Positions 1 through 34,739 of a stretch of DNA of 64,000 nucleotides are shown here, piece by piece. The stretch comes from Echiichthys vipera (lineage: Eukaryota > Chordata > Actinopteri > Perciformes > Trachinidae). The DNA is taken from assembly GCA_963691815.1 (NCBI GenBank), contig OY829665.1, forward strand, positions 24,095,906 through 24,159,905, written 5' to 3'. A model generated the notes under the pieces. It was not told the origin of the DNA and did not search any database. It saw only the letters and a list, made by a program, of their open reading frames with translations. Position 1 is the stretch's first letter; the number at the start of each line of letters is the position of its first letter. A program made the position numbers and the translations under genes.

Positions 1-369
1 ACATACAGTATAGGCTTCAGTATATCTTTTTTCTTGTATAGTAGGCATACTTTACATACAAATATACGTTGTGCTTCACATAATAGTATACATTTGTACA
101 CTTGCAGACATGGACTACAGTGGACTTTACACGTTCACCAACTGTGGACTTTGTGCCAACAGGGGACATTTTTTAAGTCCTCTGTTGGTCATGCTTTAAA
201 TCAAGCTCAAATTGTGTCCAAAAGCCTCAGGTGTTTTGTTTTCCTTCTTCCAAAAGGGGACTTGGTGTGACAGGTGTTTCCATAATCAGCACTACTCTAC
301 TGCTGGAGCACTGTTGGCAATGTACGTGCCTGTATGCGTGCGTGCGTGCGTGCGTGCGTGCATGTATCT

Positions 370-836
370 AGCTGTGTTTGAAATCGCCCCCTCATTCACT
401 CAATATCCCCTATAAAATGTTTATTAAATAGTGCGCTATATAGGGAATGACCAAACTAGATTTCAGACAAAAAAATTTGATGGTAGTAAAGGGGGGTTTT
501 GTTAACAATGGCTGTGTGTCCTGATTGCGAGATGTTATAGCCCACGGTTCATTTATTTCATGCGTGAGTAACAGTAGTCGGTTGTTCATAACTGCAGTTA
601 GCTCTCAGATACTTGGATATCATTACAGTTAGCTCCTCTTCTGCTTCTTCTTCTTCTCCTGTAAAACACAATCGCATTGCATTGTGGTATACAGGAGTAC
701 AATGTACAATCAAATTGCATTGTGGGTATTTTATAGTGGACTATATAGTTAATAAAATGACTGGCGCACACACCATATCGTGCACTACTTCTATCGTGCA
801 CTACTTCTATGATAGGGAACGATTTTGAACACAGCT
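370..836. mobile_element. Short inverted-repeat DNA element (MITE-like)
   Basis: The ends form an imperfect terminal inverted repeat: AGCTGTGTTTGAAATCG at the left and the reverse complement of AGCTGTGTTCAAAATCG at the right. The interior is AT-rich, has no credible ORF and carries duplicated 'cgtgcactacttctat' words near 780-810. A related end, including the words 'ttgaacacagct', recurs near 29620-29685. The superfamily is not determined because no convincing target duplication is seen. A short (TGCG)n run precedes it at 337-362. Confidence 0.55.
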
Positions 837-1541
837 TCTGTCTGTCCACACTTAAATAACATATAGTGAAGACTTTGAAGGAACTTAATAAAAGGTATTG
901 AGTGTATTTTTTTCAGATCTCTACAATCAGCACAGTTTCAAGATGAGTGTCACCAATCCAGTACCCAACCAAATGTTATGAGTTATGAAACATCATGATG
1001 ATCACGCTCATCTGACATAGATCATAACATGCAAAACAATGGTCAGCTCTTCTTGTGTCTTGGTTGGACTAAGTCGGGGGAGGGGAGTCGAGGAGAGGAA
1101 TCAAGGATGTACAAACTGGTAAATGAGATCCAGCTAGAGTCTCACAAGAGGGGGGGGGGGACTTACAAGACTCCGTAAGTTATAACTAAATTGTTTTTAC
1201 ATTGCTTATAAGCCTCTAATAAAAAGGCCTTACAACATTGAATTAAAGTCAATTTAATTTAATAGAAAAAGGCCCTCTGATGTCAACAACAGATCTCTAC
1301 AGAGTAATCTAAATCAATGAATTACAATTTAATTATTTTTTAATTTATAACTAAGCTATAAAGCATTAGTGAGTGATGCATTAACCATTAATAAAGCTAA
1401 TTGTTGTACTCTTTTCAGCATTCACACACCACGTTAAATCATTCTACAGATCCAAAATCATAAAAATGTCTGATTCAATAGGAAAATATTTCATCATTAT
1501 GAGGGCAAACACAGTAGAGGAAAGTTTGACAAAACACTGAC
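837..1541. other. No gene seen
   Basis: AT-rich sequence with a short G run near 1150. Neither strand shows a coding pattern, RNA gene or clear repeat structure. Confidence 0.5.
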
Positions 1542-1690
1542 CTCTGTCTGTGTGGATCCATGCCTGTCTGTATCCCCCACCTGTCTGTCTGGTGGAAGAT
1601 TGTGTGATAGTGCCCGGAGCAGTGTGGGGCCGCGGGCTGATGGCAGTCAGGTCTCCCAGTCTAGGGTGAAGAGGCAGCAGCCCTGCCATA
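1542..1690 (-). other. Candidate internal coding exon, gene unknown
   Basis: Read on the minus strand, this 149-bp segment begins after a strong acceptor (a long C/T tract ending TTTCACCCAG) and ends before a good donor (CAGAG|GTCAGTG). Exactly one frame stays open across the whole segment, giving about 49 residues beginning MAGLLPLHPRLGDLTA. It is more GC-rich than its surroundings. I do not recognise the protein. If real, it belongs to a minus-strand gene whose other exons lie left of the window or are missed. Chance open frames of this size are common, so confidence is low. Confidence 0.22.
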
Positions 1691-1796
1691 CTGGGTGAAA
1701 GTGGTGTGTGTGGGGAGAGAGGCAGGAGGAGGACAAGAAGGGCATAAAGGACACAGGGTAGTGACTGTGGTTGCTAGTTAACGCATGAACATGATC

Positions 1797-2024
<228 letters not shown>

Positions 2025-2166
2025 CACACTGTATTCAACCCCATTCACAGGATTTTGTTGCCACAACTCACTATTATTAAACCATTATCTGTCACCATGG
2101 ACGCAAAAAAATAAAAAAAAAGAATATATTTTTCTTCTAAATGTTCAATGACAAGACAGGTCAAAG

Positions 2167-2678
2167 TAACCTGACTCTCGCCGGATGAAATTGGTTTCTC
2201 CTTGCTTCCCTCATCCATCTGGGATCGTTCCATAGGAAAGTGATTTCAGGAGGCTGGGCCTTATCAAAAATCATTGCATATGATTGGATAAACCACTTGT
2301 CTGTCATCTTTATTGACGTGCTACTTCAACCACTCACATGGAAAAAAACCTGTGACGCTGATGAGAGCGACGCAGGGTAAATCCAAACAGAACAGCCGAC
2401 ATGGTTTCCACCACTAAAAGCCTTCAGAGCCGTTCTCTGGTGTTTTTTTAAAGAAGAAAGATTCTCTAGATCGGAAACACGGATGAAAAAGAAGCATCCA
2501 TGTTGACGTCTGCTTCCTCGATGCAAGCCGCCACAGTCGTTTCTCTGCTATGCCACATCTATAAAACCCTGCCCCAACGGACGTGATTGGCTCGTCCACC
2601 TGAAATCCCTCTGCTATGGTTGAGTGGAGCTAGGTGGAGTCTAGAAGGAAGGAAAGTCATCTGTCGAGAGTCAGGTTA
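2167..2678. mobile_element. 512-bp TIR element with 9-bp target duplication (Mutator-like MITE)
   Basis: The ends are TAACCTGACTCTCG and its exact inverse CGAGAGTCAGGTTA. Both sides are flanked by the direct repeat AGGTCAAAG (2158-2166 and 2679-2687). A 9-bp duplication is typical of Mutator-like elements; assigning the superfamily is inference. No transposase ORF is present, so the copy is non-autonomous. A fragment of the same family lies at 42397-42545. Confidence 0.75.
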
Positions 2679-2824
2679 AGGTCAAAGGTAACTCTGGTGG
2701 AAAGTAACTGAATTACATTTACTGTGGCACTATACTTAATTAATTGTACTTTACTTAAGTATTTTACTTTGATGCTTGAATATTGTACTTTTTACTACAC
2801 TACATTCATTTGACAGCTACAGTT

Positions 2825-3315
2825 ATTAGCCTCCTGATCTCGCGAAATTCTGAGAAGTTTGCCCAAGCGACCAAACCAATCAGCTTTGGTTTTGAGGCGG
2901 ATTTAAGTAACGCAACGAGAAGTGACTGTTCAGTGTAAACAACATGGAGGCTTCCACAGATGAGATGAGCAGCTATGGAGCAAGCCACATACTAACTCTT
3001 TTGTCTCTGGATCCTTCTGTTGAATATGGACCGGGCTCCTGATATTGGGCCTTTGATCCGTAAATTCACTTTACACAAATAGAAAATATCCTTTACCCTC
3101 ATGTTGTTTCCTTTCTAAGCTTTGCCCTGACGCTATTAGTACGTCACACGCTTCATTGATCTGATTGGTTGATTTGACCCGTATGTTGGTGACAGACAGA
3201 TGGTTTACCCAATCAGCAACCAGTACTTTTGCCTCTTCCCAAAAGATCTCCAAACCAGAGTTCCCAGATGGATATGCAGAGACAAATGAGATCAATCCAT
3301 CTGGCGGAGTCAGGT
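2825..3315. repeat. Interspersed repeat shared with 12895-13230
   Basis: The right two thirds (from 'ctggatccttctgttgaatatgg' to 'ctggcggagtcagg') recurs at 12895-13230 in the same orientation with scattered mismatches. The right end resembles the Mutator-like element at 2167-2678 (GAGTCAGGTTA). No coding content. Confidence 0.6.
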
Positions 3316-5120
3316 TAATAATTGAGTAGTATATTTTGCATTGTGGTATTGGTATTTAAACTTAGGCAACAAAACTATAGCTTTGCAACTACCACTGTGG
3401 TCAAAAGTGACAATGACAATGTATTGGTAAATGCTAAAACATAGCACTCAAGAGAGAATCAAGTCATAGTCAGCACACTGACTCAGTAGTGTCACTCACA
3501 CAGCAAAGTATAGGTACCTGAAGTTTGCTAATAGTTAACATTAGCCACCATACGTGTCTCAAACTGATCCAGTAAAGGGCCGCAGTGGCTGCAGGTTTTC
3601 ATTCCAACCATGCAAGAAAACATCAAACATCTGTAGCAACAAAACCCTCCACTATACTCTATACACCCATAATAAATAGAGTCTTGTATATGTGGAATAA
3701 GCAAAGTGGGGATGAAACTACAGTGTGCAAGTATTATTTGTCTTAGAAATTATAAATGTTCATGTGCCACAAACATTACAGCCCTGTTTCCCCAAATTTA
3801 ACTGTAGACTATTTCAGCGCAATAACATCTAAATTCCGATTTTTTTTTTTTCCTTTTCCATTTCTCCTGATCACTTTGAGAGCACAAAACACATTTTTGC
3901 AATAGACAGATGTTCAGGGCAAGACTTTAAAGACTAAAGAGCCCAAATAAAGACAACACAGTCATCAAATATTGCCTGAAGACACAACTTTATTAATAAA
4001 TCAGCAAGCAAAGCATGTAAAATATAACACAGGGTGTCCAGGAAACAGAGATGTATAAAAACCCAAACAAACCATATAAGTGGAAATGGGTGGTGGATGC
4101 CTTGCCAACGGCTGTAAACAGACTGACAGTGAGAAGAAAGAACAATGAAATGAAAGAATGAGCAGCCTTAAAAGAGATAGCGTGACAAGTGTGTGCTGAG
4201 GTTGTCGTTTACACAATAAAGACATTCACGAGTGTCTGGTAAAGCGCAGGGACTGATCTGCTGGACTGGAAACTACTGTGGCAACAGGGGAGGAGGTGCT
4301 GGACTGGTTGTAAGTGATGCCTCAGGTTAACAGTTTGACTCCAGATACTGCTGCTGCTGTGACACTATACAAAACATACAGTAGGTAATGCTGGTTATGG
4401 GTTAATACTCTGCACTGTCCTGAGAGAAAGGACACTGTTCACCAATCAGTGGTATGTAGCATGGTTCACACGGGAAGAGTGTTTGGGTTACCAAGCAGGA
4501 AAAGCAGCCACAGCTCCCAATGGTCCCATTCATCCGTATGTGACCTTTATGAGTCTTAGGTGAATCAGCTATCAAAACCAAGTCTAAATGCATCCGAGAA
4601 GCATTAGAGATGGACTGACATCCGCTATCAAAACTGCCTCGGGAGGTGGTTTGAGATGTTTAAAAGGTGTGAATACATCTATCTCTCTACAATGCATGCT
4701 GAAATTTTATTCTTCCCAAGTGTAACTACGTCAGTAAATGGCCTGTGGAAATAGTCTGTACAGGGTCTGCTCCCATGGTAACGGCAGCTGAAGTGACAGA
4801 AATATTACACTGAAATCAGCCACCCTGGCTAATGGCTCCATCAATTTCAGCACATACAGATGGCATGCTGCTGTAAGGTTTATCTCTGAATGATGAGTCG
4901 GAGCCTGCGGAAATATTATTAACTATTGTACCTTGTTAAACTTGTATTGTGACTTAACTACTCAAGAACCCTGTCACTCTTCTTCTGGTGTTTTTCAGGT
5001 GTTGTCCAACAGCTTCAGGTGCAACACCACCCTCTGGAGTCTGGACTGATTTGCATGTAGAAAGGAAAATTCAGTACATCAAGTTTGAATTGAATCTGAA
5101 TATGAGACACTTGAAATGAC
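3316..5120. other. Largely unique non-coding sequence
   Basis: No convincing exon or TIR element seen. It contains the poly(A) signal candidate at 3989-3994 on the minus strand. The 4000-5000 part could be a distal 3' UTR of sult4a1 or of an unrecognised minus-strand transcript. Confidence 0.4.
3989..3994 (-). terminator. Candidate poly(A) signal (AATAAA), minus strand
   Basis: AATAAA on the minus strand is followed within about 40 nt by GT-rich sequence (gttgtgtctt, tgtgttgtcttt), as expected for a cleavage site. If it serves sult4a1, the 3' UTR would be about 6.6 kb and would span several transposons, so the assignment is only a suggestion. Confidence 0.25.
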
Positions 5121-5244
5121 TTGTGTTAATTGGGGCCTATAGGCATTTTAAAAGTGTAAAACTGCAAATTCGGACCCACTAGGTTATCATTTTTTACTGA
5201 GGTGGGTCCTGCAAAAAATGGAGGTAGCATACCCTTCGGGGTCC

Positions 5245-5690
5245 GTTCTCTCAACTTGATCCAATCGTACACTCCTACAGGAGTCTCCATCTTTTCAGAC
5301 TTTGACTCCACCTCATTTCCTCTGACCAAAAAAGAGCATTGATGTGACGTTGGGGGGAGGGAGATACGTCCATCTGGTTGACGTATATCTCTGAGGAGAA
5401 GTGAGGGCCAGAGGCTAGCTGTCACTCAGGAGACCACACCCCTAATTATTCATAAACTTTAACCTCCAATAAATTCAAAACTAGCCTGGTACAAAGAAAT
5501 TCACCCCCTCAGTGTTGTCATGGAGATATGACCTAAACATACAGACTAGAATGTTCTTTTGTCCCAGGTCTTAAACAGGTTAAATGATGCTGTGAAAACG
5601 GCCTGTTTAACATGGGGGTCAATGAGAAACTGCACTATTATGAAACATAAGAAGCTTCCTGATTGGATCAACCAGGAAGGCGCTGTGATG
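5245..5690 (-). mobile_element. Interspersed repeat family B, copy 1
   Basis: This is the reverse complement of a sequence found at 19240-19600, 53553-54090 and 59205-60192. Shared words include 'gtccactaggggca' (in the other copies), 'aacaggctgttttcacagca', 'tccatgacaacactgag' and 'ccagatggacgta'. It has no conserved reading frame across copies, so the small ORFs over it are discounted. The class is unknown; it is probably a non-autonomous element. Confidence 0.7.
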
Positions 5691-6544
5691 GGGACTTGGT
5701 CATGCATAATAATCTAATTTTGTTGTTCAGATGATGCACATCCCTAAATAAAGACAGAATAACCTGGGGCCTGGGGGTCAATAAGGGGCCAACAACATTT
5801 TTTTGCACAAGAGCTTCCTAACAGGGTTATCCTGCCGCGGCATGCATTTTGACCAAAATTCCAAAATCCAAACCAATGGCGTAATTTTTTATTGAATGTT
5901 ATCCTGATTTTATTTTTTATTTTTTTTCTTTGAATAAGCTTTTAGCTTTCAACCTCTCCTGCACTGGTTTTTCTTTACTTTTCATTCATGTATATGTGAG
6001 TATATACGACCCAATTCAGACCTGTTTCCCTTAAACCGTCTTGAGTGGACAGCTCAAGACGGTTGAAAGTATTTCTCATGTTACAGATACCACCGAGAGT
6101 GAATCGTGTGTTTTAGATGTTATTATTGTACTGCCGCCGATGTGTTGGTGTCTGTTCCCCTGTTCTTATCCAGATCTCTGGAGCTTTTCCGCTGGTGCCT
6201 GAAAAAGGCAGCCCCAGTGACCGCTGGTGGACAATGTACCCGAATACACGAATGTGTAGGATATATGTTCTGTTCTTTCTTGTTATGATCACTCAGGATG
6301 GATGGTAATACTAGGTGAGAACAGGCCCTATGTGGGTGTAAGTGTCTCTGTATCTAAGTATAAGGATATATTTTTTTGCATATCACATATTTTAGAATCG
6401 TTGCTTCTACTCTGCAAATGAAACTTAGAAAATATGAAAATTCGTGTCAAGGCTGCAGTTCTGGAAATTTGTCCACACAGCATATACAATTAAAGGCAAG
6501 AGATCCATTGAATTCCTAATGTCTTCTTTATCCATTTTGAAAGT
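5691..6544. other. No gene seen
   Basis: Non-coding sequence with a TTTTATT-rich stretch near 5885-5935 and a small stem (AACCGTCTTGAG...CTCAAGACGGTT, 6034-6065). The short ORFs are unsupported. Confidence 0.45.
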
Positions 6545-7110
6545 CAAAGTTAGTTAGTTAGTTATATGGTAAGGATGTCCTCTTACCTTTTCTTAGCTGA
6601 CAGATTCGGCTGTACTCCAGCCTTCCTCAGAGCTTCTGTTTCCTTCCGGGTATGACGTGTTTTATGAAAAAAGCTGACCGGGCCGGAAAAATTCAAAATA
6701 AAGTTCCCCGACCCGGTTGTGTCCGTTCCTCGCCCTGGTGCCGCTGGCAGAGAATGGTGTCCCAGGTGTGTGGGAGCAAGTATGCCCCCTTGTCCCTGTT
6801 CTCGGTGTTGCCCTCACGCCTCCTTATTTCTATGGCCTCCTTTATCCATCTTCTGTATCTGTTTGTTTCTGATGTGATGAATTTTCCTCTGTCCCAGTCC
6901 ATGATGTGGTTGTTTCTTCTGCAATGGGCTGTTATGGCTGATATTTTGTTTTCTTGTTCTGCTGTGTGTTTCTTTGTCCGGGTAAGCCTGCCTGCTGTCT
7001 CTTGCTCACATTCCCTCTGATCTCCTTTTTTTCTTGTACTAAAAGCTCGTCCGGTTTCTCCAATGTATGTTTTATTGCAAGATTTGCATGGAATCTCATA
7101 GATGAGCAGA
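6545..7110 (-). mobile_element. Penelope-like retroelement 3' fragment, GIY-YIG domain (left arm)
   Basis: On the minus strand an open frame (7142 down to 6693) encodes a GIY-YIG-type endonuclease C-terminus with C-x2-C, TYIGETGRAF, a C-E pair and conserved RRWIKEAIEIRR. This matches the layout of the C-terminal nuclease of Penelope/Neptune elements. The stop is followed by the 'CTGAGGAAGGCTG' word typical of the family's 3' region. The reverse transcriptase part is absent (5' truncated). It is the mirror image of the right arm at 7250-7815, and the two 5' ends face each other. Confidence 0.8.
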
Positions 7111-7249
7111 AGAAATAAGAAAAGAAAACGAAACAAAAACAAGACACCAAAAATAAAAATTTGGACATAATAACACTACTGTACATCAGAGGAAAAACAG
7201 AATCCATACAACGCGCCATGAAAAAACATCAGATAAACACAGCCATAAA

Positions 7250-7815
7250 ACCATACAAAAAACTCTGCCAACAACTTGTACACCAAATCGTGCAATGAAA
7301 CATACATTGGAGAAACCGGACAAGCTTTTAGTACAAGAAAAAAAGAAGATCAGAGGGAATGTGAGCAAGAGACAGCAGGCAGGCTTACCAGAACAAAGAA
7401 ACACACAGCAGAACAAGAAAACTAAAAATCAGCCATAACAGACCATTGCAGAAGAAACAACCACATCATGGATGGGAACAGGGGAAAAAATCCCATCAGA
7501 AACAAACAGATACAGAAGATGGATAAAGGAGGCCATAGAAATAAGGAGGCGTGAGGGCAACACCGAGAACAGGGACAAGGGGGCATACTTGCTCCCACAC
7601 ACCTGGGACACCATTCTCTGCCAGCGGCACCAGGGCGAGGAACGGACCCAACCGGGTCGGGGAACTCTATTTTGAAGTTTCCCTGCCCGGTCACCTTTTT
7701 CATAAAACATGTCATACCCGGAAGGAAACAGAAGCTCTGAGGAAGGCTGAAGTACAGCCAAAACTGTCAGTTAAGAAAAGGGAAGAGGACATCCTTACCA
7801 TATAACTAACTTGTC
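7250..7815 (+). mobile_element. Penelope-like retroelement 3' fragment, GIY-YIG domain (right arm, decayed)
   Basis: This second copy of the same 3' fragment runs in the opposite orientation. It shows TYIGETGQAF near 7300-7330, RRWIKEAIEIRR near 7515-7550, and a stop at the same codon as in the left arm. At least one frameshift separates the YIGET block from the RRWIKEA block, so it is non-functional. The two arms together form an inverted repeat of about 1.25 kb with a 140-bp centre. Confidence 0.78.
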
Positions 7816-8621
7816 TGACTAGAAGAAACTTTAACTTTCATTAAAGGCAAGAGTCTTTATCTGCCTTCATACCTGGGAGACATTATATATAATCTACATT
7901 GTTTGGCACTGCTGCATCAGCAACTGAGCAGCAGCTGCTCATTTGAATCACCAGAGGGTGTAGATTTTATGATATAAAGTAAATATAATGCAACAGTTAG
8001 TGTTTCAAAATGTATACAAAATGGCATTTAAAATCTCAATCAAAGTGTTGAGGAGTGGAGTGTTTCAAAATATTCTGACTGCAGAAATTTCTGTTGCCTT
8101 TGATGCATTCTGTCTTGTTGTCAGTTCATCATCTCAGCGTCAGATCCTACAGCTATGATACTACCACTGAGGGGCACCAAAGTTACACAATTTTTTTGTT
8201 CTACACAATGTCTGCTTCAAGATAAATGACGGATCCTTGAATTTAATGTCTTTAAGTCAGTCTGGAAACCCTGATGCGTTCTGGTAGTATGCACCGTGCA
8301 CTTACAAGACAGCACTCTGTCTCTGTCCTCTCTCTTTAAAACACACACTCACATACTCTAAGTCCATACACACATAAAGCTGACATATGTGATGACCAGT
8401 CATAGAGGCTGAAAACCCTGCATTACTTAGAGCAAACAAAGCAATGATAATCTAACTCAACAATGTCCCAGCTGTGACACTGAGCTGCTGGATCGATTTA
8501 GGTGTGAAAGGCTTCTTCTCTACAGATTTGGCTTCACTTCTTACAGTTACCGGTACATTCCAGGCATCGACCTGGCTTGGAGCCATTGTTGCATCAAGAC
8601 AACTGCTAATGCACTCAGTTT
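7816..8621. other. No gene seen
   Basis: AT-rich non-coding sequence without a recognised repeat or exon. Confidence 0.45.
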
Positions 8622-10308
8622 CAGGGTTAGACCGATATATCCGTTAGACAGATTAAATAACAGATATTAGTGTTCTCTATAAAAACCTGTAATTCTCGTT
8701 TGGGCAGTTTGTTAAATCATAATAAAGTCACTATATCTGTACCAGATGACTATCCTATTCAGACTGTATCTAAGTTGTTGCTTCATCATCAGGGTGTTGC
8801 TAGGTAAGTTGATTCCTTACTTGCAGGCAGTAATGTATTCCAGTTTCCTCACCAATAAATAGGTGTGTGTGTGTGTGTGTGTGTGTGGCCTGACCTATAG
8901 AACTAACTTCTAATAAAACAGTTTCATTGGACATGGGCCTCTCTGGACAGGTTTAGTGTTTCATGGTGGAGTAAATGTTTCAGGGGGTTTATCCACCTGA
9001 CAACCAGAAACCTCACAGAGAATCACTGAGGCTACGTACAGATATTTGTGGATGTTTCTACACTGCAAATAACAAGTCAGAGTTATATGTCCGTTCTCTA
9101 ATGAGAAACTTCTGGGAGTTGTTGTGGTGGCCTCCAGGGGGTGAACTTGAGCAGTCCAAGTAGCCCAACATGGCCCTTCTAAATGCCCCAAGTGTCTATT
9201 CCTCTTTAATGTTGGAGCAAAAATATTTGGGCAAAAAAATAAAAATATCTCCATCAATGCTCAGTTGAATCTTTTTTCTGGTTGCACCCCATGTGTCCTC
9301 ATGGGCTAGTGGTTTAAGACATAGGTACACCCCCGTATATGCCTGTGTTGAAGTTGACATATCTATCCAGTGTTAACATACATCTTCCCTCATTTCTGCT
9401 TAATATAAGATACGTATACGAATATGGATAGAGCCCTCTGTCAACAGAGCAGTGCCATTGTAAATCGTGGGGTCGGTGTAGCTAATAGTTCAAGCAGTCC
9501 ATGACCATTGGACACGACAAAGGAATTTTAAAAATGTCAAAACGGAATGCCGATGTATTTCACAGAAACGTTATCCATATCTATGATGTATGTAACATCC
9601 TCACAGACCATCACCATTTACAACGCAGCCTTCACTTCCTCTTGTGCCTCTTTCTTCAGAGTTACAAGTGCATTATTATGACCTCCTCCACCATCGCCAT
9701 GTTTATTGTTGTCAGAAAAGTTTGACTCCAAGATGTCTTCTAGTGGATGGATTACTTTGTGGTGTGAAAGGAGGCATGGGAGTATATGGGCAGTGATGGT
9801 TACATAGTTTCAAATAAACGTATCTATTTCTTTACATGAAGGGAGCATGAATGAGCCTCAATGAAGTAGTTCATACACATCTCTAGGGCCAATTCATCCA
9901 GTTTCTCCTAGACGTTCCCAGTGCATTCCCAGGCCAGATAGGCTTTACAAGCCTCCAGCATGTTCTGGCTCTGCCCCAGGATGGGGCAAATGAGGCAACA
10001 CAATGAATGCTATTATCCCCATTTGAAAGACTTTTTCATCTCAACCCTATGACAGCAGACCTTTCTAGCATAGCCAGGCCTTTAGGGACTGGCAACAAAC
10101 AGAGAGCAACCTCCCCAAGGGAAAACATCACATGATTTGGTTGTTTTTTTGTTGTGTTTTGTTTTTGGTGTACAATTTTCTGTGTATTTCAATTGCAAAT
10201 ATCTGCATCTAGCATGAATTATATTGTAGGAAATTTAGAATATGAATTTTGACCAATACTTAATTTCAAAAGTATTGACCTTCAAAAACGTATATCGGTC
10301 CAACCCTG
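8622..10308. mobile_element. Degenerate 1.7-kb TIR DNA transposon
   Basis: The ends are CAGGGTTAGACCGATATATC and its imperfect inverse ATATCGGTCCAACCCTG, a CAGGGTT-type terminus common among fish hAT elements. No transposase is recognisable, and a short (TG)n lies at 8864-8886. The flanks show no clean 8-bp duplication, so the copy is old. It begins only 272 bp beyond the sult4a1 stop codon, within the likely 3' UTR. Confidence 0.6.
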
Positions 10309-10580
10309 GTTGATATAAACATATACATACACGGCAAGGAACAGTGGATGTAAGGGTTGAGGGGGGTTTGGTTTAACTCTTTTACATTTCATTAAATTCC
10401 TTATAAACCTGGATTAATTTTGATCGGCCCACTATAGGGGGATTTGTGATGACTTGTTGACTTGAGACGGATTGCATTCTGGGAAAAGTCTTGCTATGTC
10501 AAATCGTACCATTAAATTTCAGACTGATTGACTGAATGGAGACGTAGGACTGTGGGTTTTGTCGACTGTACTGGAGTAGA

Positions 10581-33446
<22,866 letters not shown>

Positions 33447-33660
33447 CCTCGAAACGAGCCGCCAGCGCAGAAAGGAAGAAGACGCGCACTCCAAAGAACA
33501 CTTAAAAAAACAAAACAATCACACGTAACGATGGTGGTGGTGATGATGGGGTTGATTTGAAACGGCGCTGCTGTGGATGCTGCACGGCAGGCGGACGGGT
33601 TGACCTCCAGCCAATCACGCGGGAGAGAAGTGATGTCATGCGCGCGCACGAGTCCCAGCA
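33447..33660 (-). promoter_or_regulatory. sult4a1: sult4a1 5' UTR and proximal promoter
   Basis: GC-rich sequence directly upstream of the start codon. It contains an inverted CCAAT on the minus strand (plus 'ccaatcacg', 33611), a CRE-like TGACATCA (33632-33639 read in reverse) and a GCGCGCGCA run. No TATA box is evident, as expected of a CpG-type promoter. Transcription start not determined. Confidence 0.5.
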
Positions 33661-33890
33661 TCAGGACCACTCTCGCCGAGCCCGAGGATGCGCGCCACCG
33701 CGGGAGAAGGATGTTTCCCACCACATTGAAGAGATTTACTCGCTCCAGTAAAACTATTAGGCTACCATAAGGCTGCTGTAATAACCCTACATTAGCATGG
33801 GTGCAGATCCCCGGGGGACGGATGCCCCCATCCCCCAATACCTGAAAAACATGAATTGTCCACCCCAAAAAAAAAAACCCTAAATAATTA

Positions 33891-34135
33891 TTTCAGACTT
33901 CACATTCTTCACATTTTAGATTCCCATCTTTCTCACACAGACGCTGATGATCAGCAGGCTTTTAAAAAAGGGCTTCATATTTTCATATTCATCCATATCA
34001 ATAAATCATGCATAAAGTAGTCCCATAAACTGGGAGAAAGGGAAGATGGTGAGAAGAACTGGGGGTGAGTAGACTTTACATGACCCTTAAATACCCTTAA
34101 AATGACGATTTCTCAATATAAAAGTTCAGTAAGCA
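33891..34135. repeat. Dispersed duplicate J, copy 1
   Basis: Shares long near-identical stretches with 36259-36560, such as 'cagacttcacattcttc', 'tttagattcccatct', 'gggcttcatattttcatatt' and 'catatcaataaatcatgca'. The two copies flank the pnpla promoter and exon 1 in direct orientation. Confidence 0.8.
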
Positions 34136-34699
34136 GAGATATGTGCTGGAAAAAAAAAAGTCACTTCTCAATGTGCAATACTAATATGTTCCTTCGTGCC
34201 TTGGTGTAAATTTCAAATATTTTAATTGTATATATTGTATATATTGTTCCTGTTATTTTTATATTTCCGTGTTTTTATTTTTTTCAATATTTGTCTACAT
34301 TTATTGTTTCTTGTTGATGTTCCTTCTGTGTGTGCTATCCACTTTGCTGCTGTAATAAGGACATTTCCCCTTTGTGGGACTAATAAAGGAATATCTCATC
34401 TTACATCTTAATATCAACAACAAACTAAATGGTTTCTAAGCGGTCAGGATAAGAATACAAACTAATTTCCCAAATAACCCAAATCTATAACTCACTCTTT
34501 CTTATGAAAGGCGCTAAATTGTCATTTGAACAGACAGCGTTATTTCCCTGTTATTAACAGTTTATGGTCACCATAAAATTATAAAACTAGTGTGAAAAGT
34601 CTGCAAATAACCGCCAGACAGAGAGAACAGAAGTGGGGGGAGGGTTTGTTTCTCTTGCTGCCGGGCTTTGAGTTTTATTTCCTTTATCTTATCAGGTCG

Positions 34700-34739
34700 T
34701 GACGTCAGCGTGTTTTCTGTCCCACTTGTTGGTGATTGG
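34700..34739. promoter_or_regulatory. Intergenic CRE palindrome and inverted CCAAT box
   Basis: A perfect TGACGTCA (34700-34707) lies 27 bp left of GATTGGC (34734-34740), with TTATCTTATCAGG just before it. The cluster sits between the divergent sult4a1 and pnpla genes and could act on either. Function is inferred from the motifs only. Confidence 0.35.

Noticed and set aside
6652..7020. Plus-strand ORF at the Penelope fragment
   Set aside because: Antisense shadow of the minus-strand GIY-YIG frame.
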